A stretch of DNA of 17,039 nucleotides from G021776435 sp046756245 (GTDB lineage: Bacteria; Pseudomonadota; Alphaproteobacteria; Caulobacterales; Parvularculaceae), in the NCBI GenBank assembly GCA_046756245.1, contig JBHHVZ010000058.1, forward strand, positions 1-17,039, given 5' to 3'. A program made the translations under genes and the position numbers. Below the pieces are notes generated by a model. That model did no database searches. It was given only the letters and a program-made list of their open reading frames with translations, and was not told the DNA's origin. Each line of letters opens with the position of its first letter. Within the stretch, counting starts at the first letter, position 1. Shown here piece by piece: positions 1-7,486 of this stretch.

Positions 1-1371
1 GCCCCATTCGCGCCCGTTGCCCGACTGCTTGTAGCCGCCGAAGGGCGCATGGAAGTCTCTGGGCGCGCCGTTGAGCTCAATGGTTCCGGCGCGAAGCCGC
101 CTTGCGACTTTCGCTGCGTGACCGACATCGCCTGACTGCACATAGCCGGCGAGCCCGTATGGCGTGTCGTTGGCGATAGCGACGGCGTCGTCCTCGTCTT
201 TATAGGGGAGAATCGACAACACTGGTCCGAAAATTTCCTCACGCGCGATCGTCATGTCGTTCGAAACGCGCCCGAATATGGTCGGTTTGACGTAATAACC
301 GCGCTCAAGCCCTTCCGGCTTGCCGGGACCGCCGGCGACAAGCTCCGCGCCTTCCTCGATTCCCTTTTCAATAAACGCCTGGATTTTGTTCCACTGGGTT
401 TCGCTGACCACCGGACCGATTTTCGTATCGTCCGCATTCGGATCGCCGGGCTTGACGCCTTTCGCGACTGCGCGCGCGATCGCCATCGCCTCTTCGAGCT
501 TGCCTTCCGGAACAAGCATCCGCGTCGGCGCATTGCAGGATTGGCCGGAATTAATCATGCAGGCGCGCACGCCGCGTTTGACTGCGGCCTCGAGGTCCGC
601 GTCGTCAAGGATAATGTTGGCGGATTTGCCGCCGAGCTCCTGAGCGACGCGCTTGACTGTGGGGGCGGCGTTCTTCGCCACGTCGACGCCGGCCCGGGTC
701 GAGCCGGTGAACGAGACCATGTCGACGCCGGGATGAGCGGAAATGGCGGCGCCGACGACCGGCCCGGTTCCGTTAACGAGGTTGAAGACGCCTTTGGGAA
801 CGCCCGCCGCATCGAGAATTTCAGTCAGGATATAGGCCGACACCGGCGCGATTTCGGAAGGCTTCAAGACCATCGCGCAGCCGGCGGCGAACGCCGGCGC
901 GACTTTGCAGGAAATCTGATTGATCGGCCAGTTCCATGGCGTGATCAGGCCGCACACGCCGATCGGCTCGCGGACGAGGTCGTAGGCGCCGTGTTGTTCC
1001 TCGAACGGATATTCCCCGAGTATCTCGCGCATCGTTGCGAAATGGCCGAGACCCGCTGCGGCCTGCGCCTCCGTTGCGAGTTTCTTGGGCGCGCCCATCT
1101 CTTCGGAGATAGCGGCGGCGAGGTCGGCGTAGCGCGCCTTATAGGCGTCGATAATGCGGCCGAAAAGCGCCATGCGCTCTTCGCGGGTTGTAACGGAAAA
1201 CGCTTCGAAAGCCTGCCGCGCCGCCTTTACCGCGAGATCCACATCCTCCGCCGCGCCAAGCGAAATTTGCGCGCAAGGTTCCTCCGTCGCCGGATTGACG
1301 ACCTCCATGGTCTCGCGGCCCTCGGGCGCAATCCACTCTCCGCCGATGTAGAATTTCGTACAGTCGCGCAT
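1..1371 (-). CDS. Aldehyde dehydrogenase family protein, C-terminus cut by window edge
   Basis: NAD(P)+-dependent oxidation of an aldehyde to a carboxylate in the cytoplasm; the substrate cannot be told from sequence. The 457 residues present cover nearly the whole fold, and only about 20 C-terminal residues should lie beyond position 1. Key motifs seen: TPWNWP with Asn147, VLKPSE with Lys170 (cofactor binding), FTGST at 221-225, ELGGKS with the general base Glu245, SGQSC with the catalytic Cys279, EEIFGPV at 379-384 and a C-terminal PFGGYKQSG. The ATG at 1371 is preceded by a strong GGAGG five bases upstream (1377-1381). The gene lies 91 nt downstream of trxB on the same strand and may be co-transcribed with it. 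The SGQSCNAPTRM active-site context suggests a broad-specificity ALDH of the kind often annotated only as family protein. Family is certain; substrate unknown. Confidence 0.95.
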   Translation of the reverse strand, partial: MRDCTKFYIGGEWIAPEGRETMEVVNPATEEPCAQISLGAAEDVDLAVKAARQAFEAFSVTTREERMALFGRIIDAYKARYADLAAAISEEMGAPKKLATEAQAAAGLGHFATMREILGEYPFEEQHGAYDLVREPIGVCGLITPWNWPINQISCKVAPAFAAGCAMVLKPSEIAPVSAYILTEILDAAGVPKGVFNLVNGTGPVVGAAISAHPGVDMVSFTGSTRAGVDVAKNAAPTVKRVAQELGGKSANIILDDADLEAAVKRGVRACMINSGQSCNAPTRMLVPEGKLEEAMAIARAVAKGVKPGDPNADDTKIGPVVSETQWNKIQAFIEKGIEEGAELVAGGPGKPEGLERGYYVKPTIFGRVSNDMTIAREEIFGPVLSILPYKDEDDAVAIANDTPYGLAGYVQSGDVGHAAKVARRLRAGTIELNGAPRDFHAPFGGYKQSGNGREWG

Positions 1372-1462
1372 GATCGCCTCCGTCGCTTGCGCCCGCCCGC
1401 GCCCGCAAGCATACGCGTTCGAACGGCGCATTTAAATGGCCCGGCGTAACTTGGCGGCGAAC

Positions 1463-2389
1463 CTAATCCGCGAGAAATTTCTCGGCTTCGAGCGCCGCCA
1501 TGCAGCCGAGGCCTGCCGCGGTGACCGCCTGACGGTAAATCTCGTCGGTGACGTCGCCGGCCGCAAAGACGCCGGGAATGTCGGTCGCCGTCGAATCGGG
1601 CGCGGTGATGATGTAGCCGTTGGGCTTCATCTTCAGCTTGCCTTTGAAAAGCTCGGTCGCCGGCTTGTGGCCGATAGCGATAAAGACGCCGTCGACGGCG
1701 ATTTCCTTCAATTCGCCGGTCTTAACGTTTTTAAGCCGCGCAGCCGTCACGCCGAGCGGCTCGTCCGTTCCAAGGATTTCGTCGAGAACATGGTCCCAGA
1801 CGACGATGATGTTGTCCTTCGCAAAGAGACGGTCCTGGAGGATTTTCTCCGCCCGGAATGCGTCGCGCCGGTGCACGATGGTCACCGACTTGGCGAGACC
1901 GGCGAGATAAATCGCTTCTTCGACCGCCGTATTGCCGCCGCCGATGACGACAACGTCCTTGCCGCGATAGAAAAATCCGTCGCAGGTGGCGCAGGCCGAT
2001 ACGCCGAAGCCCTGAAACTTTTCTTCGGAAGGAAGCCCCAGCCATTTCGCCTGCGCGCCGGTGGCGATGATGAGCGCATCGGTTTCATAAACCTCGCCGC
2101 TGTCGCCTTTGAGCTTGAAGGGGCGGGATGAAAGGTCGGCCTCGACGATCATATCGGCGATGAATTCAGTTCCGACATTTTCGGCCTGGCTTTGCATCTG
2201 CTCCATCAGCCACGGGCCCTGAATGACGTCGGCGAAGCCTGGATAGTTCTCGACATCGGTGGTGATGGTCATTTGCCCGCCCGGCTGGATGCCGTGGACG
2301 ATAACGGGCTTCAGCCCCGCGCGCGCCGCATAGATCGCCGCCGTTAGGCCGGCCGGGCCGGATCCGAGAATGAGCACGCGGGTTTTCAT
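1463..2389 (-). CDS. trxB: Thioredoxin-disulfide reductase
   Basis: FAD enzyme that uses NADPH to reduce oxidised thioredoxin in the cytoplasm. At 308 residues it has the normal length of low-molecular-weight bacterial TrxR. Visible motifs: FAD-binding GSGPAGLTAA at residues 9-18, the redox-active CATC at 133-136 (SACATCDGFF), NADPH-binding GGGNTAVEEA at 150-159, HRR at 173-175 for NADPH phosphate recognition, and the C-terminal FAD motif FAAGDV at 275-280. The start ATG at 2389 gives the canonical N-terminus (MKTRVLILGSGPAG), with GAGG about 9 nt upstream. A weak promoter candidate on the minus strand is TTGCTC (2452-2457) and AGATAA (2429-2434) with a 17-nt spacer. The gene is divergent from the homogentisate dioxygenase gene across a 187-nt gap. 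Confidence 0.97.
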   Translation of the reverse strand: MKTRVLILGSGPAGLTAAIYAARAGLKPVIVHGIQPGGQMTITTDVENYPGFADVIQGPWLMEQMQSQAENVGTEFIADMIVEADLSSRPFKLKGDSGEVYETDALIIATGAQAKWLGLPSEEKFQGFGVSACATCDGFFYRGKDVVVIGGGNTAVEEAIYLAGLAKSVTIVHRRDAFRAEKILQDRLFAKDNIIVVWDHVLDEILGTDEPLGVTAARLKNVKTGELKEIAVDGVFIAIGHKPATELFKGKLKMKPNGYIITAPDSTATDIPGVFAAGDVTDEIYRQAVTAAGLGCMAALEAEKFLAD

Positions 2390-2538
2390 GAAATTCGCCT
2401 CTGTTTCTTCTTTTACCGGTGAGCCCCGTTATCTGGGCGCCGGAATTCCCGGAGCAAGCGGTCGGGCGCGCCCCTCGCGAAGGCGTTACCAATCCGGCCA
2501 GCCCGGCGCAAGCGGCTTGCGAAGCCGCCGCCAAAATG

Positions 2539-2552
2539 GTAACAAATGTTAC
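2539..2552. promoter_or_regulatory. Perfect palindrome, candidate operator upstream of hmgA
   Basis: GTAACA-AA-TGTTAC is a perfect 6+2+6 inverted repeat ending 24 nt before the hmgA start codon, in an otherwise GC-rich trxB/hmgA intergenic region. Its size and symmetry suit a dimeric MarR- or GntR-type regulator. The regulator is not in the window, so the role is inferred from position and symmetry only. Confidence 0.45.
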
Positions 2553-2576
2553 TAATTGCGGAGATGGAGAAGCAGC

Positions 2577-3719
2577 ATGGCCCGGAAATGGATCGCCGCC
2601 TCGCGGGTCGAGGGCGAGGCTTCGCGCCAGGCCCACGCCGACATGCCGGCGGGCACCTATGAGCGGGAAATGTCTAAGGAGGGGTTTTTCGGCCCCGCCG
2701 CTTTCTTTCATCACAAGCGGCCGCCGACCGGCTGGACGAAATTCGAAGGCCCGCTCAAGCCGCGCGCCTTCAATCTGGCGGCGCTCAATCGTTCCGAACC
2801 GAGCCCGTGGAGCGCGCCGCGGGTTCTGCACAACGCCGCCTGCGACATCCGCTTCTGGAAGCTCGACGAAGCGATGCCGGCGCTCGCCCGCAACGGCGAC
2901 GGCGACCAGTTGCTGTTCGTTCACCGCGGCGCGGGCGATCTCTTTTGCGATTTCGGGCATCTGGCGTTCGAGGCAGGCGATTATGTCGTGCTGCCGCGTG
3001 GGACGATGTGGCGGCTGGCGCCGTCTGCGCCGACGTCGATCCTGATGGTCGAGGCGACCAACACCCATTACACGCTGCCCGATAAGGGGCTCGTGGGCGG
3101 GCATGCGATTTTCGATCCGGCGCTCCTCGATGCGCCGGAAATTGACGACGCGTTCAAGGCGCATCAGGCCAATGACTTTGAGACCCGCGTCGAAATCAAG
3201 AAACGCGGCGAGGTTTCGACCGTCACCTATCCCTATAATCCGCTCGACGTCGTCGGCTGGCACGGCGAGCTTTCGCCGGTCCGGCTCAATGTCCGCCATA
3301 TCAGGCCGCTGATGAGTCATCGCTATCACGTGCCGCCGTCGGCGCACACGACGTTTCTTTCGGACCGTTTCGTCGTCTGCACCTTTGCGCCGCGCCCGTT
3401 CGAGACCGACCCCGGCGCCTTGAAAGTGCCGTTCTTCCACAGCAATGACGATTACGACGAGGTCCTCTTCTATCACGCCGGCGACTTCTTCTCGCGCGAC
3501 AATATCGACGCCGGCATGATGACGTTTCATCCTTCGGGTTTCACGCACGGGCCGCACCCGAAGGCGCTCAAGAACATGCTCGAACAGTCGAAGCTTGGAA
3601 CGGATGAATACGCGGTGATGATCGACACGCGCGATCCGCTCGATGCGGGCGAGGGCGCCGCCTCGGTCGAATTCGCCGGCTATGTGGACAGTTGGAAAAC
3701 GAAAGAGGCGGCGGAATAG
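2577..3719 (+). CDS. hmgA: Homogentisate 1,2-dioxygenase (short bacterial form)
   Basis: Non-haem Fe(II) dioxygenase that opens the ring of homogentisate to maleylacetoacetate in tyrosine and phenylalanine breakdown. The 380-residue cupin-fold protein is shorter than the animal enzyme (about 445) but has the family core: PPSAHTTF with His257 (matching the catalytic His of the human enzyme), FFHSNDDYDEV with candidate iron ligands His288 and Glu295, and GFTHGPHP with His324 as third ligand. I chose the ATG at 2577 because GGAG (2566-2569) lies 7 nt upstream; an in-frame TTG at 2556 would add seven residues but has no ribosome site. Maleylacetoacetate isomerase, fumarylacetoacetase and 4-hydroxyphenylpyruvate dioxygenase are not beside it, so the gene stands alone here. 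Its stop lies only 12 nt from that of the converging SMR-like gene. Confidence 0.85.
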   Translation: MARKWIAASRVEGEASRQAHADMPAGTYEREMSKEGFFGPAAFFHHKRPPTGWTKFEGPLKPRAFNLAALNRSEPSPWSAPRVLHNAACDIRFWKLDEAMPALARNGDGDQLLFVHRGAGDLFCDFGHLAFEAGDYVVLPRGTMWRLAPSAPTSILMVEATNTHYTLPDKGLVGGHAIFDPALLDAPEIDDAFKAHQANDFETRVEIKKRGEVSTVTYPYNPLDVVGWHGELSPVRLNVRHIRPLMSHRYHVPPSAHTTFLSDRFVVCTFAPRPFETDPGALKVPFFHSNDDYDEVLFYHAGDFFSRDNIDAGMMTFHPSGFTHGPHPKALKNMLEQSKLGTDEYAVMIDTRDPLDAGEGAASVEFAGYVDSWKTKEAAE

Positions 3720-3731
3720 CGCAAGCAAGCT

Positions 3732-4088
3732 TCAGCCATGGGTGATGAGCGCGATGCCCAAGATTATGAGCGCCGTTCCCGACAGCTTCATGGCGGTCAT
3801 CGCCTCGCCGAAAGCGATTGCGGCGAAGACCGTAATCCCGACAAGCGCCGCCGAGGTTACGACCGCATAGGAAAGCGACAGGTCGAGCGTGCGGATGGCG
3901 AGCAGATAGCTTCCGAGCAATGTTCCTCCGGCGACAAGCGCGCCCCAGAGCCAGGGCGAGACAAGCGTCTCTTTGACAAACGCTGCGCCGAACGGCGCGT
4001 CAATCGCGGCCATTGTTTTTTTGAGCATCAGATTTGTGGCGATGTTTGCGACGACGGCAATCGCGAGATAGAGCCAGGGCATGGTCAT
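3732..4088 (-). CDS. SMR/EamA-like four-helix membrane protein, candidate lipid-sugar flippase subunit
   Basis: A 118-residue inner-membrane protein with four hydrophobic helices, the size and layout of the small multidrug resistance family. Helix 1 (PWLYLAIAVVANIATNLM) aligns with that of EmrE, but the essential proton- and drug-binding Glu14 of EmrE is Asn15 here. The protein is therefore unlikely to be a canonical proton-coupled drug exporter. ArnE and ArnF, which flip undecaprenyl-phosphate-aminoarabinose, are SMR-like proteins that also lack the Glu. The ATG overlaps the TGA of the upstream glycosyltransferase gene by four bases (4085-4088), so translation is probably coupled. A second ATG at 4082 is possible. 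With its two upstream neighbours this suggests flipping of a polyprenyl-phosphate sugar; that is inference. An uncharacterised SMR-type transporter is the alternative. Confidence 0.75.
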   Translation of the reverse strand: MTMPWLYLAIAVVANIATNLMLKKTMAAIDAPFGAAFVKETLVSPWLWGALVAGGTLLGSYLLAIRTLDLSLSYAVVTSAALVGITVFAAIAFGEAMTAMKLSGTALIILGIALITHG

Positions 4089-5392
4089 GTCTCTTTCATT
4101 TGAGCGCTTTCAAATCGCGCCCGGACGGCGATGAAGGCAAATGCGGCAAGCATGGCGATGAACGGAATGCTCGGAAAGTGATAGCGGTCCTGCGAAACGA
4201 TGACCGCATGCACGCCGGCGTAATAGCCCCAGAACAGGAGCGCCGGATTGGCGAGAAATTGCACAGCAGCGAAATTGAATCCCGCCTGGACCGCGTTGCG
4301 TAAAATGAGTGCGACGCCGACGAGTCCGGCGAGCAGCAAGACGGTCCAATAGCCTTGCGCGACGACTTTCAAAATCGTCACGCTCTTTTCGCCATAACGC
4401 CGCTCGAGTCCCTTCGCGTTCCAGACAACGGCGATGGTCTCACGGATATGCGTATCGACGAGTTTGCGGACGAACAGGGCGGCTGTGCGTGCAGGATGGT
4501 CGCGCATATACTGCTTCGCGTCTTCGCCGAGCCGTTTCGCCCGGTCGATTTCGCTCAAATCCCTGACATAGTCGGGCGTCGGCATGTAGGCGCCCGTCGA
4601 GTCCGGATTATTGCCCATCCAGAGATTGGGCCCGCCATTGGTGGAGATAAGCACGAACTCGCCGTGCAGCGCGGTGTTGCGGGCCGACCAGGGCGCGATG
4701 ACGGCTGCCGTGGCAATGATGACGAGAAAACCGGCCAGCGCCGGACGAACGATCCGGCCGCTGCGTATCGCTTTAAGACCGATGACGATAAAGGGAATCA
4801 GCAGCGCCACCGGCCGCACATAGGCGGCTGCGGCGAAAAAAGCGCCGGAAAGGAGCGCCAAGAAAAACCAGCGCCGCGCGTCCGGCCGCCAGGCCAGCAG
4901 GGCGAGATTTACGAACAGCGCAAAGAATATTTCGCTGGCGTAGATTGTCGTGAACATGATGAGGCTCGGCCAGACGGCGAGAAGAGAAGCCGCCAGGATT
5001 CCGGCGCGTTCGTCGAACCAGCGCTGCGTTAGCAGCGCGGTCGTATAAACCAGAAGCATTGACGCGATCAGATTGATGAAGACCGCGCTCGCCGCATTGA
5101 CGCCGAACAGATTATAGGCGCCGGCATAGATCGCTGCGGTTCCGACCGGCCAGTAGCTGAACGGTTTATCCAGGCTGATTCCGTAGACGCCGTGTACGGC
5201 GATATTCTCGGCCGTCGTGGCGTAGATCACTGAATCCGAAACTGGCTCGACGGGAACAGCGGCGATCCAGAAAAGGCGCAGGATGAATGCGGCGACGAGC
5301 AGCCAACCGAGCTGCTCGTTGAATCCGGCCCGCTTCCAGCGCCGCGAGAGTGCGGCGAAAGGCTTCGTGGCGGAATCGATCGCCCCTTTCAT
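4085..5392 (-). CDS. GT-C membrane glycosyltransferase, PMT/ArnT-like (GT39-type)
   Basis: A 435-residue polytopic inner-membrane protein that probably transfers a sugar from a polyprenyl phosphate donor to an acceptor at the periplasmic face. After the first membrane helix (about 28-46) comes the first large loop with EPVSDSVIYATTAENI; Asp53 is in the place of the conserved catalytic Asp of GT-C enzymes. A YASEIFF motif (Glu154) and a C-terminal DRYHFPSIPF stretch are also typical of PMT_2/GT39 proteins. I chose the ATG at 5392 because it overlaps the TGA of the upstream UbiA gene as ATGA (5389-5392); an in-frame GTG at 5422 would extend it by ten residues deep into that gene. The downstream SMR-like gene overlaps in the same way. 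The acceptor (lipid A, glycan or protein) cannot be told. Confidence 0.82.
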   Translation of the reverse strand: MKGAIDSATKPFAALSRRWKRAGFNEQLGWLLVAAFILRLFWIAAVPVEPVSDSVIYATTAENIAVHGVYGISLDKPFSYWPVGTAAIYAGAYNLFGVNAASAVFINLIASMLLVYTTALLTQRWFDERAGILAASLLAVWPSLIMFTTIYASEIFFALFVNLALLAWRPDARRWFFLALLSGAFFAAAAYVRPVALLIPFIVIGLKAIRSGRIVRPALAGFLVIIATAAVIAPWSARNTALHGEFVLISTNGGPNLWMGNNPDSTGAYMPTPDYVRDLSEIDRAKRLGEDAKQYMRDHPARTAALFVRKLVDTHIRETIAVVWNAKGLERRYGEKSVTILKVVAQGYWTVLLLAGLVGVALILRNAVQAGFNFAAVQFLANPALLFWGYYAGVHAVIVSQDRYHFPSIPFIAMLAAFAFIAVRARFESAQMKET

Positions 5393-6879
5393 AAGGCCGC
5401 CGCCAGAACCGCCGCGCCGCACACCGCGCCCGCCATCCAGCTCACCCGGTCTTTAAGCGCGAAAACGATCGGATCGTCAGGCATGAAGCTGCGATGGGCG
5501 AGCACCCAGACGCGCGACAGCCAGTAGATCATCACGAAACAGACGATCCACAACGCCTGAGGGCGCTCGTAAAGAACAACGACGGCGGGAGAAGTGATGT
5601 AAAGCGCCAGAATGAGCACCGACATGAAGCTCGACGCCACGCCGAGCGCGCCGATCACTTCACGATCGCTCGCGAAATAGCCGCGCCCGGCGATCCTGCC
5701 GTCACCGGTTTGGGGTTTCGTTTCAATTTCCGAAAACCGTTTGACGAGCGCCAACCCGAGAAAGAAGAATACCGAAAATGCAATCAGCCAGTCCGAGACC
5801 GGCACGCCGGTCGCCGCCGATCCGACCACGATGCGATAGGCGTAAAGAAAGCCGAGCGTCATCGCGTCGAGCAAAAGTTTTTCCTTGAGATAGAGCGAGT
5901 ATGTCAGCGTCACTGCGCCATATCCGGCCAGCATCGCTGCAACAACCGGCGGCAAGAAAAGCAGCGCGCCCGCGAAAGCGACAAGAATCAGAACCGCCGA
6001 CATCATTACAGCATGCGGAATGGCGAGCGCGCCGGAGGCGAGGGCGCGCGTCCGCTTTCTCGGATGACGGCGGTCCACATGCAGATCGAACAAATCGTTC
6101 CAGATATAAGTCGCCGACGCGGTGAGGCCGAAACAGACGAACGCAATGACCGCCGCAAGCGATTTTGAAACATCCATAAACTGATGCGATAAAAAGAGCG
6201 GCGCGAAAATCAGAACGTTCTTGACCCACTGATGAAAACGCAGCGCCTTGACGGCGTCGCGCGCCGTCGCGCGAGGTTTCGGCAGGACGCGCGCAGGTCT
6301 GACCGGCGCGGCCGCCCGCGCGCCCGCCTGTTCATCGGGCGCGACGACGATCGCTTTTTCCGCTATACGCCAGACAGGACGGTCGGCCTTGCTGTCGCCG
6401 ATATAATCGAACGCTGCGGCGCCGGTCTTTTCATTCGCATAATCGGATATCGCGGCGGCTTTCTTCGCACCTTTAAGATTCCGGACGCCGTCGCTGGCGA
6501 TAGCGGCGTCGAAGCAGCCGAGATGCGCCGCGACCGCATCTGCGATCGCCTGGTCCGCGGCGGTGGCGAGAACCGTCATGCGGCCGCTCGCCCTGGCTTT
6601 GCGGACGAATTCAATGACGGCGTCGTTGTAATTGAAGTCGGAGACGGAGATTTTCACATTCCGCGCAACCGCGCGTTTGAACGCGGCGCGGCCTCGCAGG
6701 AGCTGAAACAGAGAGACGAATGCGGCGAGCGGTTTCTGGCGGCACAATACTGCAAAGCTTTCCCACAGCGTGTCGCCGTTAATCAGCGCGCCGTCCATAT
6801 CGACAAAGAGCGGCGGGCCTTGCGGACGCGCCGCCGGCTTGGACGCCGTCGAGTCAGTCGAGGTCATGTCTCCCGCCAT
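5389..6879 (-). CDS. HAD phosphatase-UbiA fusion, decaprenyl-phosphate phosphoribosyltransferase-like
   Basis: A 496-residue fusion. Residues about 22-190 are a HAD-family phosphatase: FVDMDGALI with nucleophile Asp27 and acid Asp29, Thr106 in motif II, Lys136, and YIGDSKAD with Asp162 and Asp166. Residues about 205-496 are a UbiA-superfamily prenyltransferase with some nine helices. It begins FHQWVKNVLIFAPL and has the Asp-rich NDLFDLHVDRRHPRKRTR (261-278), the signature of decaprenyl-phosphate 5-phosphoribose synthase (mycobacterial Rv3806c) rather than of quinone or haem prenyltransferases. The likely activity is transfer of phosphoribose from PRPP to polyprenyl phosphate, with the HAD half removing the 5-phosphate. 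Start ATG at 6879 has a modest GGAAAG seven nt upstream; a second ATG at 6867 is possible. It is first gene of the three-gene operon. Family is firm; the donor sugar is inferred. Confidence 0.88.
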   Translation of the reverse strand: MAGDMTSTDSTASKPAARPQGPPLFVDMDGALINGDTLWESFAVLCRQKPLAAFVSLFQLLRGRAAFKRAVARNVKISVSDFNYNDAVIEFVRKARASGRMTVLATAADQAIADAVAAHLGCFDAAIASDGVRNLKGAKKAAAISDYANEKTGAAAFDYIGDSKADRPVWRIAEKAIVVAPDEQAGARAAAPVRPARVLPKPRATARDAVKALRFHQWVKNVLIFAPLFLSHQFMDVSKSLAAVIAFVCFGLTASATYIWNDLFDLHVDRRHPRKRTRALASGALAIPHAVMMSAVLILVAFAGALLFLPPVVAAMLAGYGAVTLTYSLYLKEKLLLDAMTLGFLYAYRIVVGSAATGVPVSDWLIAFSVFFFLGLALVKRFSEIETKPQTGDGRIAGRGYFASDREVIGALGVASSFMSVLILALYITSPAVVVLYERPQALWIVCFVMIYWLSRVWVLAHRSFMPDDPIVFALKDRVSWMAGAVCGAAVLAAAL

Positions 6880-6998
6880 CTATGCTTTCCGGGTAGCATG
6901 AAATCCTTAAAAACCGCACCGTTCGAAGCGACAGGCGGAGACGCTGCGGCGTTTCGGATGCGGACAGAAAAGACCGGCACTCCGCTCCGGTTCGCAAA

Positions 6999-7086
6999 AA
7001 AGGGTCCATTTTGCCTCCCGCGGGGAAAAACGAAAAACTTTTCGCCCCCTAATTTGCTGACCTTGCAGGCGAAAGGGTCCATTTTG
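6999..7086. repeat. 15-nt direct repeat pair, 73 nt apart
   Basis: AAAGGGTCCATTTTG occurs exactly at 6999-7013 and 7072-7086. The second copy is followed at once by another partial copy, GTCCATTTT (7086-7094). The surrounding sequence is richer in A and T runs than its neighbours. The function is unknown; the repeats lie upstream of the UbiA operon. Confidence 0.7.
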
Positions 7087-7130
7087 TCCATTTTCGAACG
7101 GAGCGGGAACGCCCGTTTTGTTTCCAACCT

Positions 7131-7302
7131 TGTCATCCCGGACGGCGAAGCCGATCCGGGATCCATTCCTCTGCCGCATCCGTTTGCCTGTGCGGCGGCG
7201 TCGATCGAAGGGCGGCGCTCAGGAATGGATTCCGGGTTCGCTCCGGAGTTCATCCTCGGGCCGGCCCTTGGCCGGACCCGGGGGGAGCGCCCCGGAATGA
7301 CA
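7131..7302 (-). repeat. Dispersed palindromic intergenic repeat, copy 1
   Basis: The element is bounded by imperfect inverted termini, TGTCATCCCGG (7131-7141) and CCGGAATGACA (7292-7302). An inner pair, CCGGGATCCATTCCT (7156-7170) against AGGAATGGATTCCGG (7220-7234), has one mismatch. Read on the minus strand it starts TGTCATTCCGGGGCGCTCC, identical over 19 nt to the start of the copy at 13208, and it shares the block GAGCGAACCCGGAATC. It is about 31 nt longer overall, with a GC-rich insert after the first 19 nt. It looks like a REP/MITE-like non-coding element. Confidence 0.85.
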
Positions 7303-7456
7303 GGAGAAGGATTTTTCATCCCGCCACTATAAGACCGTCCGGAAAGACGGGGATAACTATCCCTCAAGAATTAATGTTGACGCAGCGAAAACGAGCAAAC
7401 ACGCGGCTTTCGGTTTCCCGCTTTACACGCGGAAGGGGAAAAGCCGCGCCGGCAAG

Positions 7457-7486
7457 AAAAAGGGCCGGAACACGGCCGGCCCTTTT
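7457..7486 (-). terminator. Rho-independent terminator of glnA
   Basis: On the minus strand the 11-nt arms AAAAGGGCCGG and CCGGCCCTTTT (7476-7486 and 7458-7468) enclose a 7-nt loop, and the transcript continues with a T-run (complement of the A-run from 7461 down to 7457). The hairpin lies about 24 nt after the glnA stop codon. Confidence 0.85.

Noticed and set aside
541..1449. A 302-codon open frame on the plus strand opposite the aldehyde dehydrogenase
   Set aside because: No ribosome site or domain is seen, and the minus-strand dehydrogenase is unambiguous over the same bases.
2166..3728. A 520-codon open frame on the minus strand across hmgA and the end of trxB
   Set aside because: It is antisense to two genes with clear family motifs, its translation is rich in Arg and shows no domain, and it exists because of high GC in third codon positions. 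Its end even repeats the trxB protein in another frame.
6864..7367. A 167-codon minus-strand open frame in the gap upstream of the UbiA gene
   Set aside because: It runs through the palindromic repeat, has no ribosome site and shows no domain; the repeat alone explains the open frame.
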